From: Methanomicrobiales archaeon | GTDB taxonomy: Archaea; Halobacteriota; Methanomicrobia; Methanomicrobiales; JACTUA01 | Direction: 5' to 3' | Length of the DNA: 13,536 bases | NCBI GenBank assembly: GCA_028678555.1 | Contig: JAJRDF010000012.1 | Coordinates: 1 to 13,536 of the forward strand | Shown: positions 1 to 7,529 of the stretch, piece after piece | Position numbering within the stretch: position 1 is the first letter of the stretch | Layout: the number at the start of each line of letters is the position of its first letter | Position numbers and translations under genes: made by a program | The notes under the pieces: generated by a model | What the model was told of the DNA's origin: nothing | What the model saw: the letters and a program-made list of their open reading frames with translations, nothing else | The model's database searches: none

Positions 1-477
1 CCCCAGGCTCACCGAGTGCCCCACCGTGGCAGAGGAGGTGCAGATGCCCAGGATCCCGTCGGTGGGAGGCACCTCAAACGCGATCCGGTTGGAGAGGGGG
101 GCACCCCCCGCATGGACCCCAACCCGGATCTCCCGGTCGGTGAAGAGGGCGATGTCCCCGCCGTTGTCAATGACCCCGAAGGATGCCCCCGCCTCCCTCA
201 TGGCCTCAGCCCCGGACCATGCGATGGCCCCGGCCACCGCCGCCATGGGCCCCACGCCCGCCTCCGCCGCGGCCTCCACCATCCGGTCCACCACCCTCCC
301 CCGGAACGCGGGCCGGTGGGGCGAGTAGGTGATGGCAAAGAAGGGATCCTCTGCGATGCAATCCTCCACTTCACGGCGGGCCTCCATCAGGCCTGCTTTC
401 GCTGCCCCGACGTGGGCCGGATCATCGGCCAGGATCGTGGTGATGGTCTCCCGGTACTGGAAATGCTCCCGGATCAT
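1..477 (-). CDS. UPF0280 family protein (ApbE-like), C-terminus cut by window edge
   Basis: Reading leftward from ATG 477 there is an open frame of 159 codons that runs off the window, so the C-terminal part is missing. The start MIREHFQYRETITTILADD is what I remember of methanogen UPF0280 (COG2122) proteins. Glycine-rich stretches follow: VGPMAAVAGAIAW near residues 80-92, IDNGGDIALF near 110 and GICTSSATVG near 147. The family is distantly related to ApbE-type flavin transferases; its reaction is not established and I assign none. The frame stays open upstream to a GTG at 549 (24 extra codons starting VRYILFRKEICPA) with about 88% G/C at third positions, so an N-terminal extension is possible. 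A TATA-like AGAAATACC near 595-603 on this strand would suit a transcript starting around 572. The gene is divergent from the DUF255 gene. Family call is confident; the start is not. Confidence 0.85.
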   Translation of the reverse strand, partial: MIREHFQYRETITTILADDPAHVGAAKAGLMEARREVEDCIAEDPFFAITYSPHRPAFRGRVVDRMVEAAAEAGVGPMAAVAGAIAWSGAEAMREAGASFGVIDNGGDIALFTDREIRVGVHAGGAPLSNRIAFEVPPTDGILGICTSSATVGHSVSLG

Positions 478-633
478 GTGATGCAGGCCGCGGCACCCCA
501 TCTGGGATACTGCCGGGCAGATCTCCTTCCGGAAGAGGATGTACCGCACCGTGCCATGAGCCTATCTCCTGCCCACGGAGCCCGGGGGGAATGGTATTTC
601 TGCGCCGGGGTGTACCGGAAGGTGCGGAGGTCC

Positions 634-2694
634 ATGAACCGGCTGGCCCGTGAGAAGAGCCTGTACCTGCGACTGCATGGCGGGAACCCGGTGGACTGGT
701 ACCCGTGGGGCAGCGAGGCGTTCGACAGGGCCCGGAGGGAAGACCGGCCCGTCTTCCTCTCCATCGGGTATTCCACGTGCCACTGGTGCCACGTGATGGC
801 CCGGGAGTCCTTTGAGGACGCGGAGATCGCAGCCCTCCTGAACGGAGCCTTTGTCTGCGTCAAGGTGGACCGGGAGGAGCGGCCGGACATCGACCAGGTG
901 TACATCAGTGCCGCCCTCGCGATGACCGGAACGGCGGGCTGGCCCCTCACCATCCTCATGACCCCCGGGGGGGTTCCGTTCTTCGCCGCCACGTACCTCC
1001 CTCCCGACAGCCGCGGGGGCATGATCGGCCTCCGGGATCTGATTCCCCGGGTGAAGCACCTCTGGGAGACGCAGCGGGGGGAACTGGAGGGGGCAGGGAT
1101 GGAACACGTCCGGGCCCGGCGAATCCCGGCCTCCCGTGCAGCTGGGGGACTTCCCGGTTCCGCCCTCCTGGACCGGGCGGTGCGGGACCTGTCCCGGGCC
1201 TTCGACCCGGTCCACGGAGGATTCGGAGCAGCCCCGAAGTTTCCGACCCCCCATATCCCCCTCTTCCTCCTCCGTTCTTTTTACCGGACCGGTGACAGGG
1301 ATGCACTCCGGATGGCCCTCGCCACCCTCCGGGCGATGGCCCGGGGCGGGATCCACGACGTCCTGGGTGGCGGATTCCACCGGTACGCCACAGACCGGGA
1401 ATGGCGGATCCCCCACTTCGAGAAGATGCTCTATGACCAGGCATTCATCGCCGAAGCCTGCACAGAAGCTTTCCTGGCAACGGGGGCACCCCTGTACCGG
1501 AATGTGGCAGAAGATACCCTCGGGTATGTCATCAGGGACCTGGCCCTCCCCGGGGGCGGTTTTGCAGCCGCCCGGGATGCTGAGACCGGGGGGATCGAAG
1601 GTGGATACTATCTCTGGAGATGGGATGAGCTAGAGACACTCCTCTCTGCCGGAGAACTGGCGGCGCTCCGGAAGGAGTTCGCGGTGGAGCCCGGGGGCAA
1701 TTTCCCGGCGGTTCCGGGATCGAATATCCTCTCCCGCCGGATGGGATCCGGCTTGATTCCCAACGAACCGGATCCCGATCCTGATCCCGGCCTCTCCTCT
1801 GCCCTCGACATCCTGCGGAATGCCCGTGCCCGCCGTCCCGGCCCGCGGAGGGACGAGAAGGTCCTCGCTGACTGGAACGGGATGGCCATCGGGGCCCTGG
1901 CCCTGGCCTCCCGGGCCTTCGATGATCCCGGCTATGCCCGGGCTGCCGAGGATGCCGCTTCGTTTATCCTCCGTCACCTCCAGCAGAAGGACGGGAGGCT
2001 CCTGCACCGGTGGGCGGATGGCGAGGCAGCCATCACCGGACTCCTGGATGACTATGCCTTCCTGCTCCACGGTCTCATTGAGCTCTCCATGACCACGTTC
2101 TCACCGTTGTACCTGGAAGCGGCGATATCGCTGGCCCAGGCACTGGAGGACCACTTCCCTGATCGGGAGACTGGAGGGCTTTACCTGACACCGGATGACG
2201 GGGAGCCCCTGGTCACCCGGCCGAAGGTGGTGCACGACGCGGCGATCCCGTCGGGAAACGCGGTGGCTGCACGGGAACTGATCCGGCTGTCCCGGTTGAC
2301 CGGTGACCCGGTATGGGAAGAGAGGGGTACTGCCATCCTTTCCGCCTTCAGGCGAGAGATGGAGGCGATGCCTACGGCCTGCACCGGCCTCCTTCTTGCG
2401 CTGGACCTGGCCGTCTCCCCTTCCTCCGGGGTGGTGATAGCCGGCGACCCCGGACAACCGGACACTGCAGCCCTCATCAGGGTCCTGCGGAGCGCGTACC
2501 TGCCCCGCACCACTGTCACGCTGGTGACCGGTGGTGGGGGGGATGCCACCATCGCGGGGACTGCCCCCTCCTATCGCCGTGTGGACGGAAAGGCGACGGC
2601 GTATGTCTGCACCGGTTCGACCTGCCATCCGCCGGTCACCGCGCCCGATGCCCTCGCCACCCTGCTGGGAATCCCGTCCCCGCCGGGGCACTGA
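634..2694 (+). CDS. DUF255 / YyaL-type thioredoxin-domain protein
   Basis: A 686-residue protein, about the usual length for this family (bacterial YyaL, animal SPATA20). The N-terminal 170 residues are the DUF255 thioredoxin-like domain: NRLAREKSLYLRLHGGNPVDW at the start and a CxxC pair, C49-H-W-C52, in GYSTCHWCHVMARESF, followed by KVDREERPDID and GWPLTILMTPGGVPFFAATY. The rest should fold as an alpha/alpha toroid like N-acylglucosamine 2-epimerases; conserved stretches include GGGFHRYATDREW, IPHFEKMLYDQA and DEKVLADWNGMAI. The substrate is unknown; a redox or sugar-linked role is inference. ATG 634 is chosen because family homology begins there and GGAGGT (626-631) precedes it, though only 2 nt away. 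The frame is open to position 16, but that part is antisense to the UPF0280 gene and looks non-coding. The next gene follows 95 bp downstream on the same strand. Confidence 0.93.
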   Translation: MNRLAREKSLYLRLHGGNPVDWYPWGSEAFDRARREDRPVFLSIGYSTCHWCHVMARESFEDAEIAALLNGAFVCVKVDREERPDIDQVYISAALAMTGTAGWPLTILMTPGGVPFFAATYLPPDSRGGMIGLRDLIPRVKHLWETQRGELEGAGMEHVRARRIPASRAAGGLPGSALLDRAVRDLSRAFDPVHGGFGAAPKFPTPHIPLFLLRSFYRTGDRDALRMALATLRAMARGGIHDVLGGGFHRYATDREWRIPHFEKMLYDQAFIAEACTEAFLATGAPLYRNVAEDTLGYVIRDLALPGGGFAAARDAETGGIEGGYYLWRWDELETLLSAGELAALRKEFAVEPGGNFPAVPGSNILSRRMGSGLIPNEPDPDPDPGLSSALDILRNARARRPGPRRDEKVLADWNGMAIGALALASRAFDDPGYARAAEDAASFILRHLQQKDGRLLHRWADGEAAITGLLDDYAFLLHGLIELSMTTFSPLYLEAAISLAQALEDHFPDRETGGLYLTPDDGEPLVTRPKVVHDAAIPSGNAVAARELIRLSRLTGDPVWEERGTAILSAFRREMEAMPTACTGLLLALDLAVSPSSGVVIAGDPGQPDTAALIRVLRSAYLPRTTVTLVTGGGGDATIAGTAPSYRRVDGKATAYVCTGSTCHPPVTAPDALATLLGIPSPPGH

Positions 2695-2789
2695 AGGGAG
2701 CCACACGGTCTGGGGACAGGAAGACACCGCACCGGGAGGGATATCTGGGATGAGCGACCATACCAAAGAAGAGCAGTGTGGGGCACGAG

Positions 2790-4880
2790 ATGATGCACGG
2801 CGATGAGAAGACCCTGTTGACCGAGCCCGATGCCTATGCGCTCCTGGAGCGGCACGGGATCCCGGTGCCTCCCCACGGCGTGGCCCGGTCGGCGGAGGAC
2901 GCCGCCGCCCTTGCCGCCAGGATCGGTTTTCCCGTCGTCATGAAGGTGATCTCCCCCCAGGTGGTCCACAAGTCCGACGCCGGAGGGGTGGTGACCGGGA
3001 TCACCGGCCCCGCAGAAGCGGGAGCAGCCTACACCCGCATCACGGAGGCCGTGCCCCGCCGGGTGCCCGGTGCATCCATCGACGGGATCCTCGTGGCAAA
3101 GCAGATGGAAGCAGGGGTGGAGGTACTGGTGGGCGGGATCACGGACCCGACCTTCGGGAAGGTCCTCACCTTCGGGATGGGGGGAATCCTTGTCGAGCTG
3201 CTCCGGGACGTCTCCCTCCGGGTCCTGCCCGTCACAGACGACGAGATCCGGAAGATGGTACGGGAGATCCGTGGTCATGCGCTGATCCGGGGGTTCCGCA
3301 AACAGGCACCCCGGGACGAGGAAGGGCTCGTCACGGCCATCCAGGCAATGGCAACCCTCTTTTTCGGGGATGATACCCTGCCGGAGTTTGACCTGAACCC
3401 GCTGATCCTCTACGAAAAGGGATGCTGTGCCGTCGATGCCCGGATCTACCGGGGGGAACGGCGGGAGAGAGCCCCCCGAATCATCCGGTGCGCCGTCCCT
3501 GAGGAACTCTTCACCCCCTCCTCCATTGCCGTGGTCGGGGCATCCGCAGATCCAAAGAAGGTAGGGAACGCCATCCTCCAGAACCTCCTGCCCTTCCCCG
3601 GGCAGCTCTATCCCGTGAATCCCAACCGGAAGGAGGTCCTGGGCCGGACCGCGTACCCTTCCCTCACCGCCATTCCGGGTCCTGTGGATCTGGCCGTCAT
3701 CGCCGTTCCCGGGCCCCTGGTACCGGGGATCATCGCGGAAGCAGGGAACAAGGGAGTGAAGGTGGCAGCCATCATCTCCTCGGGTTTCCGCGAGGCGAGT
3801 AGCGACGGGAGGACCGAGGAGGACCGGATGGTGGAAATCGCCCGGGCCCATGACATGCGGATCCTGGGGCCCAACTGCCTGGGGATCATGCTCCCCCACC
3901 GGCAGGTGAACTCCACGTTCGATCCGGTGACGCCCCTCCCCGGCCAGATTGCGTTCCTCTCCCAGAGTGGCGCTGTCATCGCCACCATCGTGGACTGGAG
4001 CAAGCCCGAGGCCATCGGATTTTCGGTGGTCATCAGCGTGGGCAACCAGGCGGACCTTGGGTTCGAGGACTTCCTGATCCGCCTCTCCCGGGACCCCGAG
4101 ACCCGTGCCATCATCATGTACATCGAGGAGATCCGGGACGGCCGGGGGTTCATGGATGTGGTCAGCCATATCTCGGCCCGGCTCCCGGTCATCGCCCTGA
4201 AGTCAGGCTCCTCCGCGAAGGGTCAGAAGGCCGCCGCCTCCCACACGGGATCCCTCGCAGGCGCATACCAGGTGTACCAGGCCGCCTTCCGGCAGTCGGG
4301 GGTGCTCTCCGCATCCTCCCTCAGGGAATCGTTCCTGCTGGCCGAGCTGCTGGCCTCGGAAGGGTACCCGTCGGGAAACCGGGCCATCGTGATCTCCAAT
4401 GCCGGCGGGTTCGCCGTCCTCTCCTCCGATTACGCGGATCAGTACGGCGTGGACCTGGTGGACCTGGATGACGCGATGCTCCAGGAGTTGAACTCGTTCC
4501 TGCCCCCCTCCTGGAACCACGGGAACCCCATGGACCTGATCGGGGACTCGGGCGCCGATATCTTTGCCCGGGTCTTTGACATCTTCATCCACCGCCAGGA
4601 TGCCTGGGACGTGGCCTTCGTTGTGGCGGTGCCCGACGCGGTCCTGGACATGGATATGCTGGGACGGGAGCTGCTCCGGTTCTCCCGGAGCACCCACAAG
4701 ATGATCGTGGGCTGCCTGATCGGCGGGGAGACCGTGAAGGAGAGTATCCGTGCCCTCCGCGAGGAGCGGATCCCCAACTTCCCGGACCTGGAGGAGGCGT
4801 TCCGGGTGGTGGGGAAGGCCTGCAGTGTGAGCCACGTGAAACCCCATACCGAACGGGACAGTCCCGAAAATCCCCCATGA
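2790..4880 (+). CDS. ADP-forming acetyl/acyl-CoA synthetase, fused subunits in beta-alpha order
   Basis: Single-chain NDP-forming acyl-CoA synthetase of about 696 residues. Family members convert acyl-CoA + ADP + Pi to acid + CoA + ATP reversibly, making ATP by substrate-level phosphorylation or activating acids. The ATP-grasp part comes first (about residues 5-225), with VVHKSDAGGVV (H60 matches the beta-subunit phosphohistidine) and EFDLNPLI near its end. Next is the CoA-binding Rossmann domain (about 240-360; LFTPSSIAVVGASADPKKVG, then ILGPNCLGI), then two succinyl-CoA-ligase-like domains with FLSQSGAV and AASHTGSLAG, where H485 matches the phosphorylated alpha-subunit histidine. All key residues are present. 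Substrate (acetate or another acid) cannot be read from sequence. Start: ATG 2790 is preferred; GTG 2778 and ATG 2793 are in-frame alternatives and none has a strong Shine-Dalgarno. The stop overlaps the next gene's start by ATGA, implying translational coupling. Confidence 0.92.
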   Translation: MMHGDEKTLLTEPDAYALLERHGIPVPPHGVARSAEDAAALAARIGFPVVMKVISPQVVHKSDAGGVVTGITGPAEAGAAYTRITEAVPRRVPGASIDGILVAKQMEAGVEVLVGGITDPTFGKVLTFGMGGILVELLRDVSLRVLPVTDDEIRKMVREIRGHALIRGFRKQAPRDEEGLVTAIQAMATLFFGDDTLPEFDLNPLILYEKGCCAVDARIYRGERRERAPRIIRCAVPEELFTPSSIAVVGASADPKKVGNAILQNLLPFPGQLYPVNPNRKEVLGRTAYPSLTAIPGPVDLAVIAVPGPLVPGIIAEAGNKGVKVAAIISSGFREASSDGRTEEDRMVEIARAHDMRILGPNCLGIMLPHRQVNSTFDPVTPLPGQIAFLSQSGAVIATIVDWSKPEAIGFSVVISVGNQADLGFEDFLIRLSRDPETRAIIMYIEEIRDGRGFMDVVSHISARLPVIALKSGSSAKGQKAAASHTGSLAGAYQVYQAAFRQSGVLSASSLRESFLLAELLASEGYPSGNRAIVISNAGGFAVLSSDYADQYGVDLVDLDDAMLQELNSFLPPSWNHGNPMDLIGDSGADIFARVFDIFIHRQDAWDVAFVVAVPDAVLDMDMLGRELLRFSRSTHKMIVGCLIGGETVKESIRALREERIPNFPDLEEAFRVVGKACSVSHVKPHTERDSPENPP

Positions 4881-5614
4881 AGATCCTCCTCGTCCCCAAG
4901 CCCGGTGTCGACCTCTACCGGACCCTGTACGACTCCGAGACGAGCCGGGCGATCCTCAGGTTCTACAAGCCCGGCCGTCACCCGTGGGGGGTGGAGATCA
5001 CCGTGTCCTCCCTGGGCAGCGCCGTCTCGCTCATCTCCGAGCTCCGCTGGTACCTGCAGCGGTACATCCAGGAGGTACTCATCGACCTGGGGGAGGGGGT
5101 CGTCATCAGCCGTGCCCTGGCCAGGGAGGTGTACCAGCGGGACCTGACCCTCACCTCACCCTGGCCCCACCGGATGCGGTTCCGGCTGGAGCGGGGCAGG
5201 ATCCGCCGTTCCCTCATCGAAGAGGGGAGTGAACCGGCGGCGCAGGCTTCTGCACCAGAGCCGGTACCGGTTCCCCTGGCACCGGAACCAGCACCGGTCC
5301 CGGGTTCACCGGAACCAGGAGCAGTCCCGGGGGCAGCGGGACCGCATGCAGTACAGGGCACGTCTGAACCCGCGGCGGGTCCCACACCGGAGCCTGTTCC
5401 GGCTCCCGTGGCACCGGAACCGGTGTCGACTCCCGGATCACCGCAATCTTTACCTCTCCATGCCCCCGTTGCACCCGAAGCCATCACCATTGATGTGTGG
5501 ACAACCCCGGACGAACCGGTGGAGGACGTGGTGGCCGACGAAGAGGCTGTCCCGGAACCTGCGCCGGACGATGCCGGGGAAAGCTCTGATGGTCCTGGTC
5601 CGGGATCAGGCTGA
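4877..5614 (+). CDS. Hypothetical protein with proline-rich tail, coupled to acyl-CoA synthetase
   Basis: A 245-residue protein I do not recognise. Residues 1-112 look like a compact alpha/beta domain: an opening MKILLVPKPGVDLYRTLYDS, a strand-like WGVEITVSS, then a helix-like stretch SLISELRWYLQRYIQEVLID. Residues 118-245 are Pro/Ala/Glu/Val-rich and should be disordered and acidic. The tail contains an imperfect duplication: PEPVPVPLAPEPAPVPGSPE (127-146) and PEPVPAPVAPEPVSTPGSPQ (171-190). There is no signal peptide, membrane segment, cysteine pair or nucleotide-binding motif. Its ATG overlaps the synthetase TGA (ATGA, 4877-4880), so co-translation and a linked role are likely, but that is inference from position. 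Third-position G/C bias matches its neighbours, supporting a real gene rather than a shadow frame. Confidence 0.8.
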   Translation: MKILLVPKPGVDLYRTLYDSETSRAILRFYKPGRHPWGVEITVSSLGSAVSLISELRWYLQRYIQEVLIDLGEGVVISRALAREVYQRDLTLTSPWPHRMRFRLERGRIRRSLIEEGSEPAAQASAPEPVPVPLAPEPAPVPGSPEPGAVPGAAGPHAVQGTSEPAAGPTPEPVPAPVAPEPVSTPGSPQSLPLHAPVAPEAITIDVWTTPDEPVEDVVADEEAVPEPAPDDAGESSDGPGPGSG

Positions 5615-5696
5615 GAAGCGTCCTGTTCCCGTTCCCGCGGTACTTATCGGGAGGAGGGAGTGTAGGGACTCCTCATGAACCTCCTGGAATAACAGG

Positions 5697-5701
5697 AAAA
5701 A
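5697..5701 (-). terminator. Oligo-T terminator after PAN
   Basis: On the minus strand a TTTTT run lies 20 nt beyond the PAN stop codon, followed by CCTGTTATTCCAGG, a small CCTG/CAGG hairpin. Archaeal polymerase ends transcripts at such oligo-T runs. The rest of the 106-bp convergent gap holds a GGAGT/ACTCC hairpin (5657-5672) that may serve the plus-strand operon. Confidence 0.5.
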
Positions 5702-5720
5702 TGGATGTTTCGCCGACTCC

Positions 5721-6962
5721 TCAGGCGAACATGGTGCCGAAGGAGGTGGGCAGGTGGTGGGGCCGCTGGAAGTCGGCAGAGACCTTCTCGATGGCTAAGA
5801 CAAAATCGGCCTGGGTGACGGTGGTCCGCTCCGCCCGGATGGCGAACATGCCGGCCTCGGTGCAGATCGCCCGCAGGTCTGCCCCGTTCTTCCCTTCTGT
5901 CAGGTTCGAGACCTCCCGGAGGGCAACGCCATCGTCCAGGTTCATGCCCCTCGTGTGGATCTTCAGGATGGCGAGGCGGCCGTCGGCGTCGGGAAGCGGA
6001 ATCTCGATGATCCGGTCGAACCGCCCGGGCCGGAGCAGGGCCCGGTCCAGAATGTCGATCCGGTTCGTGGCCCCGATGATCTTCACGTCCCCCCGCTTGT
6101 CAAAGCCGTCCATCCCTGCCAGGAGCTGCATCAGCGTCCGCTGGACCTCCCGGTCGCCGGAGGTGTCGGCCTCCATCCGCTGGGCCCCGATGGCATCGAT
6201 CTCATCGATGAAGAGGATGGAGGGGGACTTCTTCTGGGCCATTTCGAAGAGCTCCCGGACGAGGCGTGCCCCCTCGCCGATATACTTCTGGACCAGCTCC
6301 GACCCCACCACCCGGAGGAAGTGGGCGTTGGTCTCATGGGCCACGGCTTTGGCGAGAAGCGTCTTCCCCGTCCCCGGGGGACCGTAGAGGAGGACCCCCT
6401 TCGGGGGTTCAATCCCCACCTTCTCGAAGAGATCCGGGCGCTTGAGCGGCAGCTCCACGGCCTCCTTGATCTCCTGGATCTGGGGTCCCAGGCCGCCGAT
6501 GTCGGCATAGCTCTCGGTGGGGGATTCCACCACCTCCATCCCATAGACCTGGGGGTCGTAGGTGGAGGGGAGGATCTCAACGATGGCCAGGGACTGCTGG
6601 TTCATCGTGCACCGGACGCCGGGCTTCAGCTGGTCAGCCTCGATGCACTGGGAGGCCCGGACCAGGAACCGGGGTCCCGACGAGGAACGGACGATCACCC
6701 GGTTCTGGTCCACCACGTCGGTGATGGTTCCTATGACGAGGGGCGGTGAGCGGAGCTGCTCGATCTCGCTCTTCAGCTTCCTGAGATCCCGCTCGAACCG
6801 GATCTTCTGGGTCTCGGAGTAGCGCTTCTCCACTTCCATCTGGCGGAGCTGCTCCCGGAGCTCCATGTTCCGGTTTTCCAGTGCAGCAATCTTCTCAAGA
6901 AGATACTTGTAGATCTCTTCCCCGTTGGGAGGATCCTGGCCCTGCCAGGGAGTATCGGCCAT
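5721..6962 (-). CDS. pan: Proteasome-activating nucleotidase (PAN), AAA+ ATPase
   Basis: A 413-residue hexameric AAA+ ATPase that unfolds proteins and feeds them into the archaeal 20S proteasome. Order: N-terminal coiled coil (about 15-72), the conserved SPP before the OB-fold ring (about 75-135), then the AAA+ module with Walker A GPPGTGKT (194-201), Walker B LFIDEID (250-256), pore loop KYIGEG (226-231) and arginine-finger region RPGRFDR (311-317). Length and domain order are standard. The C-terminus is GTMFA, so the last three residues are M-F-A: the HbYX proteasome-docking motif with Phe in place of Tyr. ATG 6962 is chosen because GAGGAGAGGA (6972-6963) precedes it; the frame also opens at a TTG at 6974, which is less likely. 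Divergent from archaeal MBF1 across 55 bp. No proteasome subunit gene is in the window. Confidence 0.97.
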   Translation of the reverse strand: MADTPWQGQDPPNGEEIYKYLLEKIAALENRNMELREQLRQMEVEKRYSETQKIRFERDLRKLKSEIEQLRSPPLVIGTITDVVDQNRVIVRSSSGPRFLVRASQCIEADQLKPGVRCTMNQQSLAIVEILPSTYDPQVYGMEVVESPTESYADIGGLGPQIQEIKEAVELPLKRPDLFEKVGIEPPKGVLLYGPPGTGKTLLAKAVAHETNAHFLRVVGSELVQKYIGEGARLVRELFEMAQKKSPSILFIDEIDAIGAQRMEADTSGDREVQRTLMQLLAGMDGFDKRGDVKIIGATNRIDILDRALLRPGRFDRIIEIPLPDADGRLAILKIHTRGMNLDDGVALREVSNLTEGKNGADLRAICTEAGMFAIRAERTTVTQADFVLAIEKVSADFQRPHHLPTSFGTMFA

Positions 6963-6979
6963 TCCTCTCCTCAATTAAG

Positions 6980-6985
6980 TATATA
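6980..6985 (+). promoter_or_regulatory. TATA box of archaeal mbf1
   Basis: TATATA within TTAAGTATATAG is centred about 36 nt before the mbf1 ATG. Transcription would start near 7008, with a leader of about 10 nt. The box is 18-23 bp from the pan ATG, so the two divergent promoters interleave. Confidence 0.5.
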
Positions 6986-6996
6986 GGGAAAAATGA

Positions 6997-7004
6997 CTAT
7001 AAAG
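6997..7004 (-). promoter_or_regulatory. TATA box of pan
   Basis: CTTTATAG on the minus strand is centred about 38 nt before the pan ATG. A start about 26 nt downstream falls near 6974, giving a leader of about 12 nt that carries the purine-rich ribosome-binding site. The box lies only 14-21 bp upstream of the mbf1 ATG on the other strand. Confidence 0.5.
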
Positions 7005-7017
7005 ATGTTCCGAGACC

Positions 7018-7503
7018 ATGCAGTGCGAATTATGCGGCGCAGAGATTCGGGGACAGCCTAAAACGGTCCGGATTGAAGGAGCCGAGCTCAGGGTCTGCAT
7101 GCCCTGTTCCCGGTACGGGGTGGAGGTCCAGCAGAAACGGGCACCGGAACCCCGGCCGCACGCACCCGCGGGGAGACCCCAGCCGGCACCTCCGAAACGG
7201 CACCGCCGGGACCTCTTCGACCGCATGGAAGGGGATATCGCCGAGGATTACGCGGACCGGATCCGCAATGCCCGCATGGCCCGGGGACTCTCCCAGAAAC
7301 AGCTGGCCCTCGAGATCATGGAGAAGGAGATGCTGATCCGGAAGATCGAGAAGAGCGAGCTGGTACCGGAAGAGGAACTCCGGAAGAAACTGGAGAAAGT
7401 CCTCGGGATCAGCCTGCTGGATACCGAGCCCGGTGAGGTGAAGGGCCAGAAGGGGAGCCGGGTGGCCACCACCTTCGGCGACATCATCTCCCTGAAAAAA
7501 TAA
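7018..7503 (+). CDS. Archaeal multiprotein bridging factor (aMBF1) family protein
   Basis: A 161-residue protein with the standard aMBF1 layout: an N-terminal zinc ribbon with cysteines C3/C6 and C27/C30 (MQCELCGAEI, LRVCMPCSRYG), a basic, proline-rich linker (about 38-65), and a Cro/C1-type helix-turn-helix (about 77-132; RIRNARMARGLSQKQLALEI). The C-terminal tail includes VATTFGDIISLKK. Eukaryotic MBF1 bridges activators and TBP and also acts on ribosomes; the archaeal protein has been linked to ribosomes and translation. Which applies here cannot be told from sequence. No clear Shine-Dalgarno precedes ATG 7018; the TATA position predicts a very short leader. Ends in AAAAAATAA, part of a two-way termination zone with the convergent TPR gene. 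Confidence 0.92.
   Translation: MQCELCGAEIRGQPKTVRIEGAELRVCMPCSRYGVEVQQKRAPEPRPHAPAGRPQPAPPKRHRRDLFDRMEGDIAEDYADRIRNARMARGLSQKQLALEIMEKEMLIRKIEKSELVPEEELRKKLEKVLGISLLDTEPGEVKGQKGSRVATTFGDIISLKK
7495..7500 (-). terminator. Oligo-T terminator of the TPR gene inside the mbf1 3' end
   Basis: On the minus strand a TTTTTT run lies 30 nt past the TPR gene stop. It is the complement of the last lysine codons of mbf1, so the two convergent transcripts probably overlap slightly. Confidence 0.45.
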
Positions 7504-7506
7504 CCG

Positions 7507-7511
7507 TTTTT
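7507..7511 (+). terminator. Oligo-T terminator after mbf1
   Basis: TTTTT begins 4 nt beyond the mbf1 TAA. With the A-run at 7495-7500 it forms an inverted pair (GAAAAA ... TTTTTC), so both strands carry a T-run here. Confidence 0.5.
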
Positions 7512-7529
7512 CCCCCGGAGCCCGGCGCG

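Noticed and set aside
16..633. Long N-terminal extension of the DUF255 protein on the plus strand
   Set aside because: Family homology starts at ATG 634, and this stretch is antisense to the UPF0280 gene; its Pro/Gly/His/Arg-rich translation is typical of a shadow frame.
2571..4169. 532-codon minus-strand frame opposite the acyl-CoA synthetase
   Set aside because: It is a long antisense frame caused by high third-position G/C; the translation is rich in His/Asp/Gly/Pro with no family resemblance.
5255..5446. Tandem DNA repeat or minisatellite in the proline-rich tail
   Set aside because: The similarity is an imperfect two-copy duplication at protein level with many silent differences, not a regular DNA repeat array.
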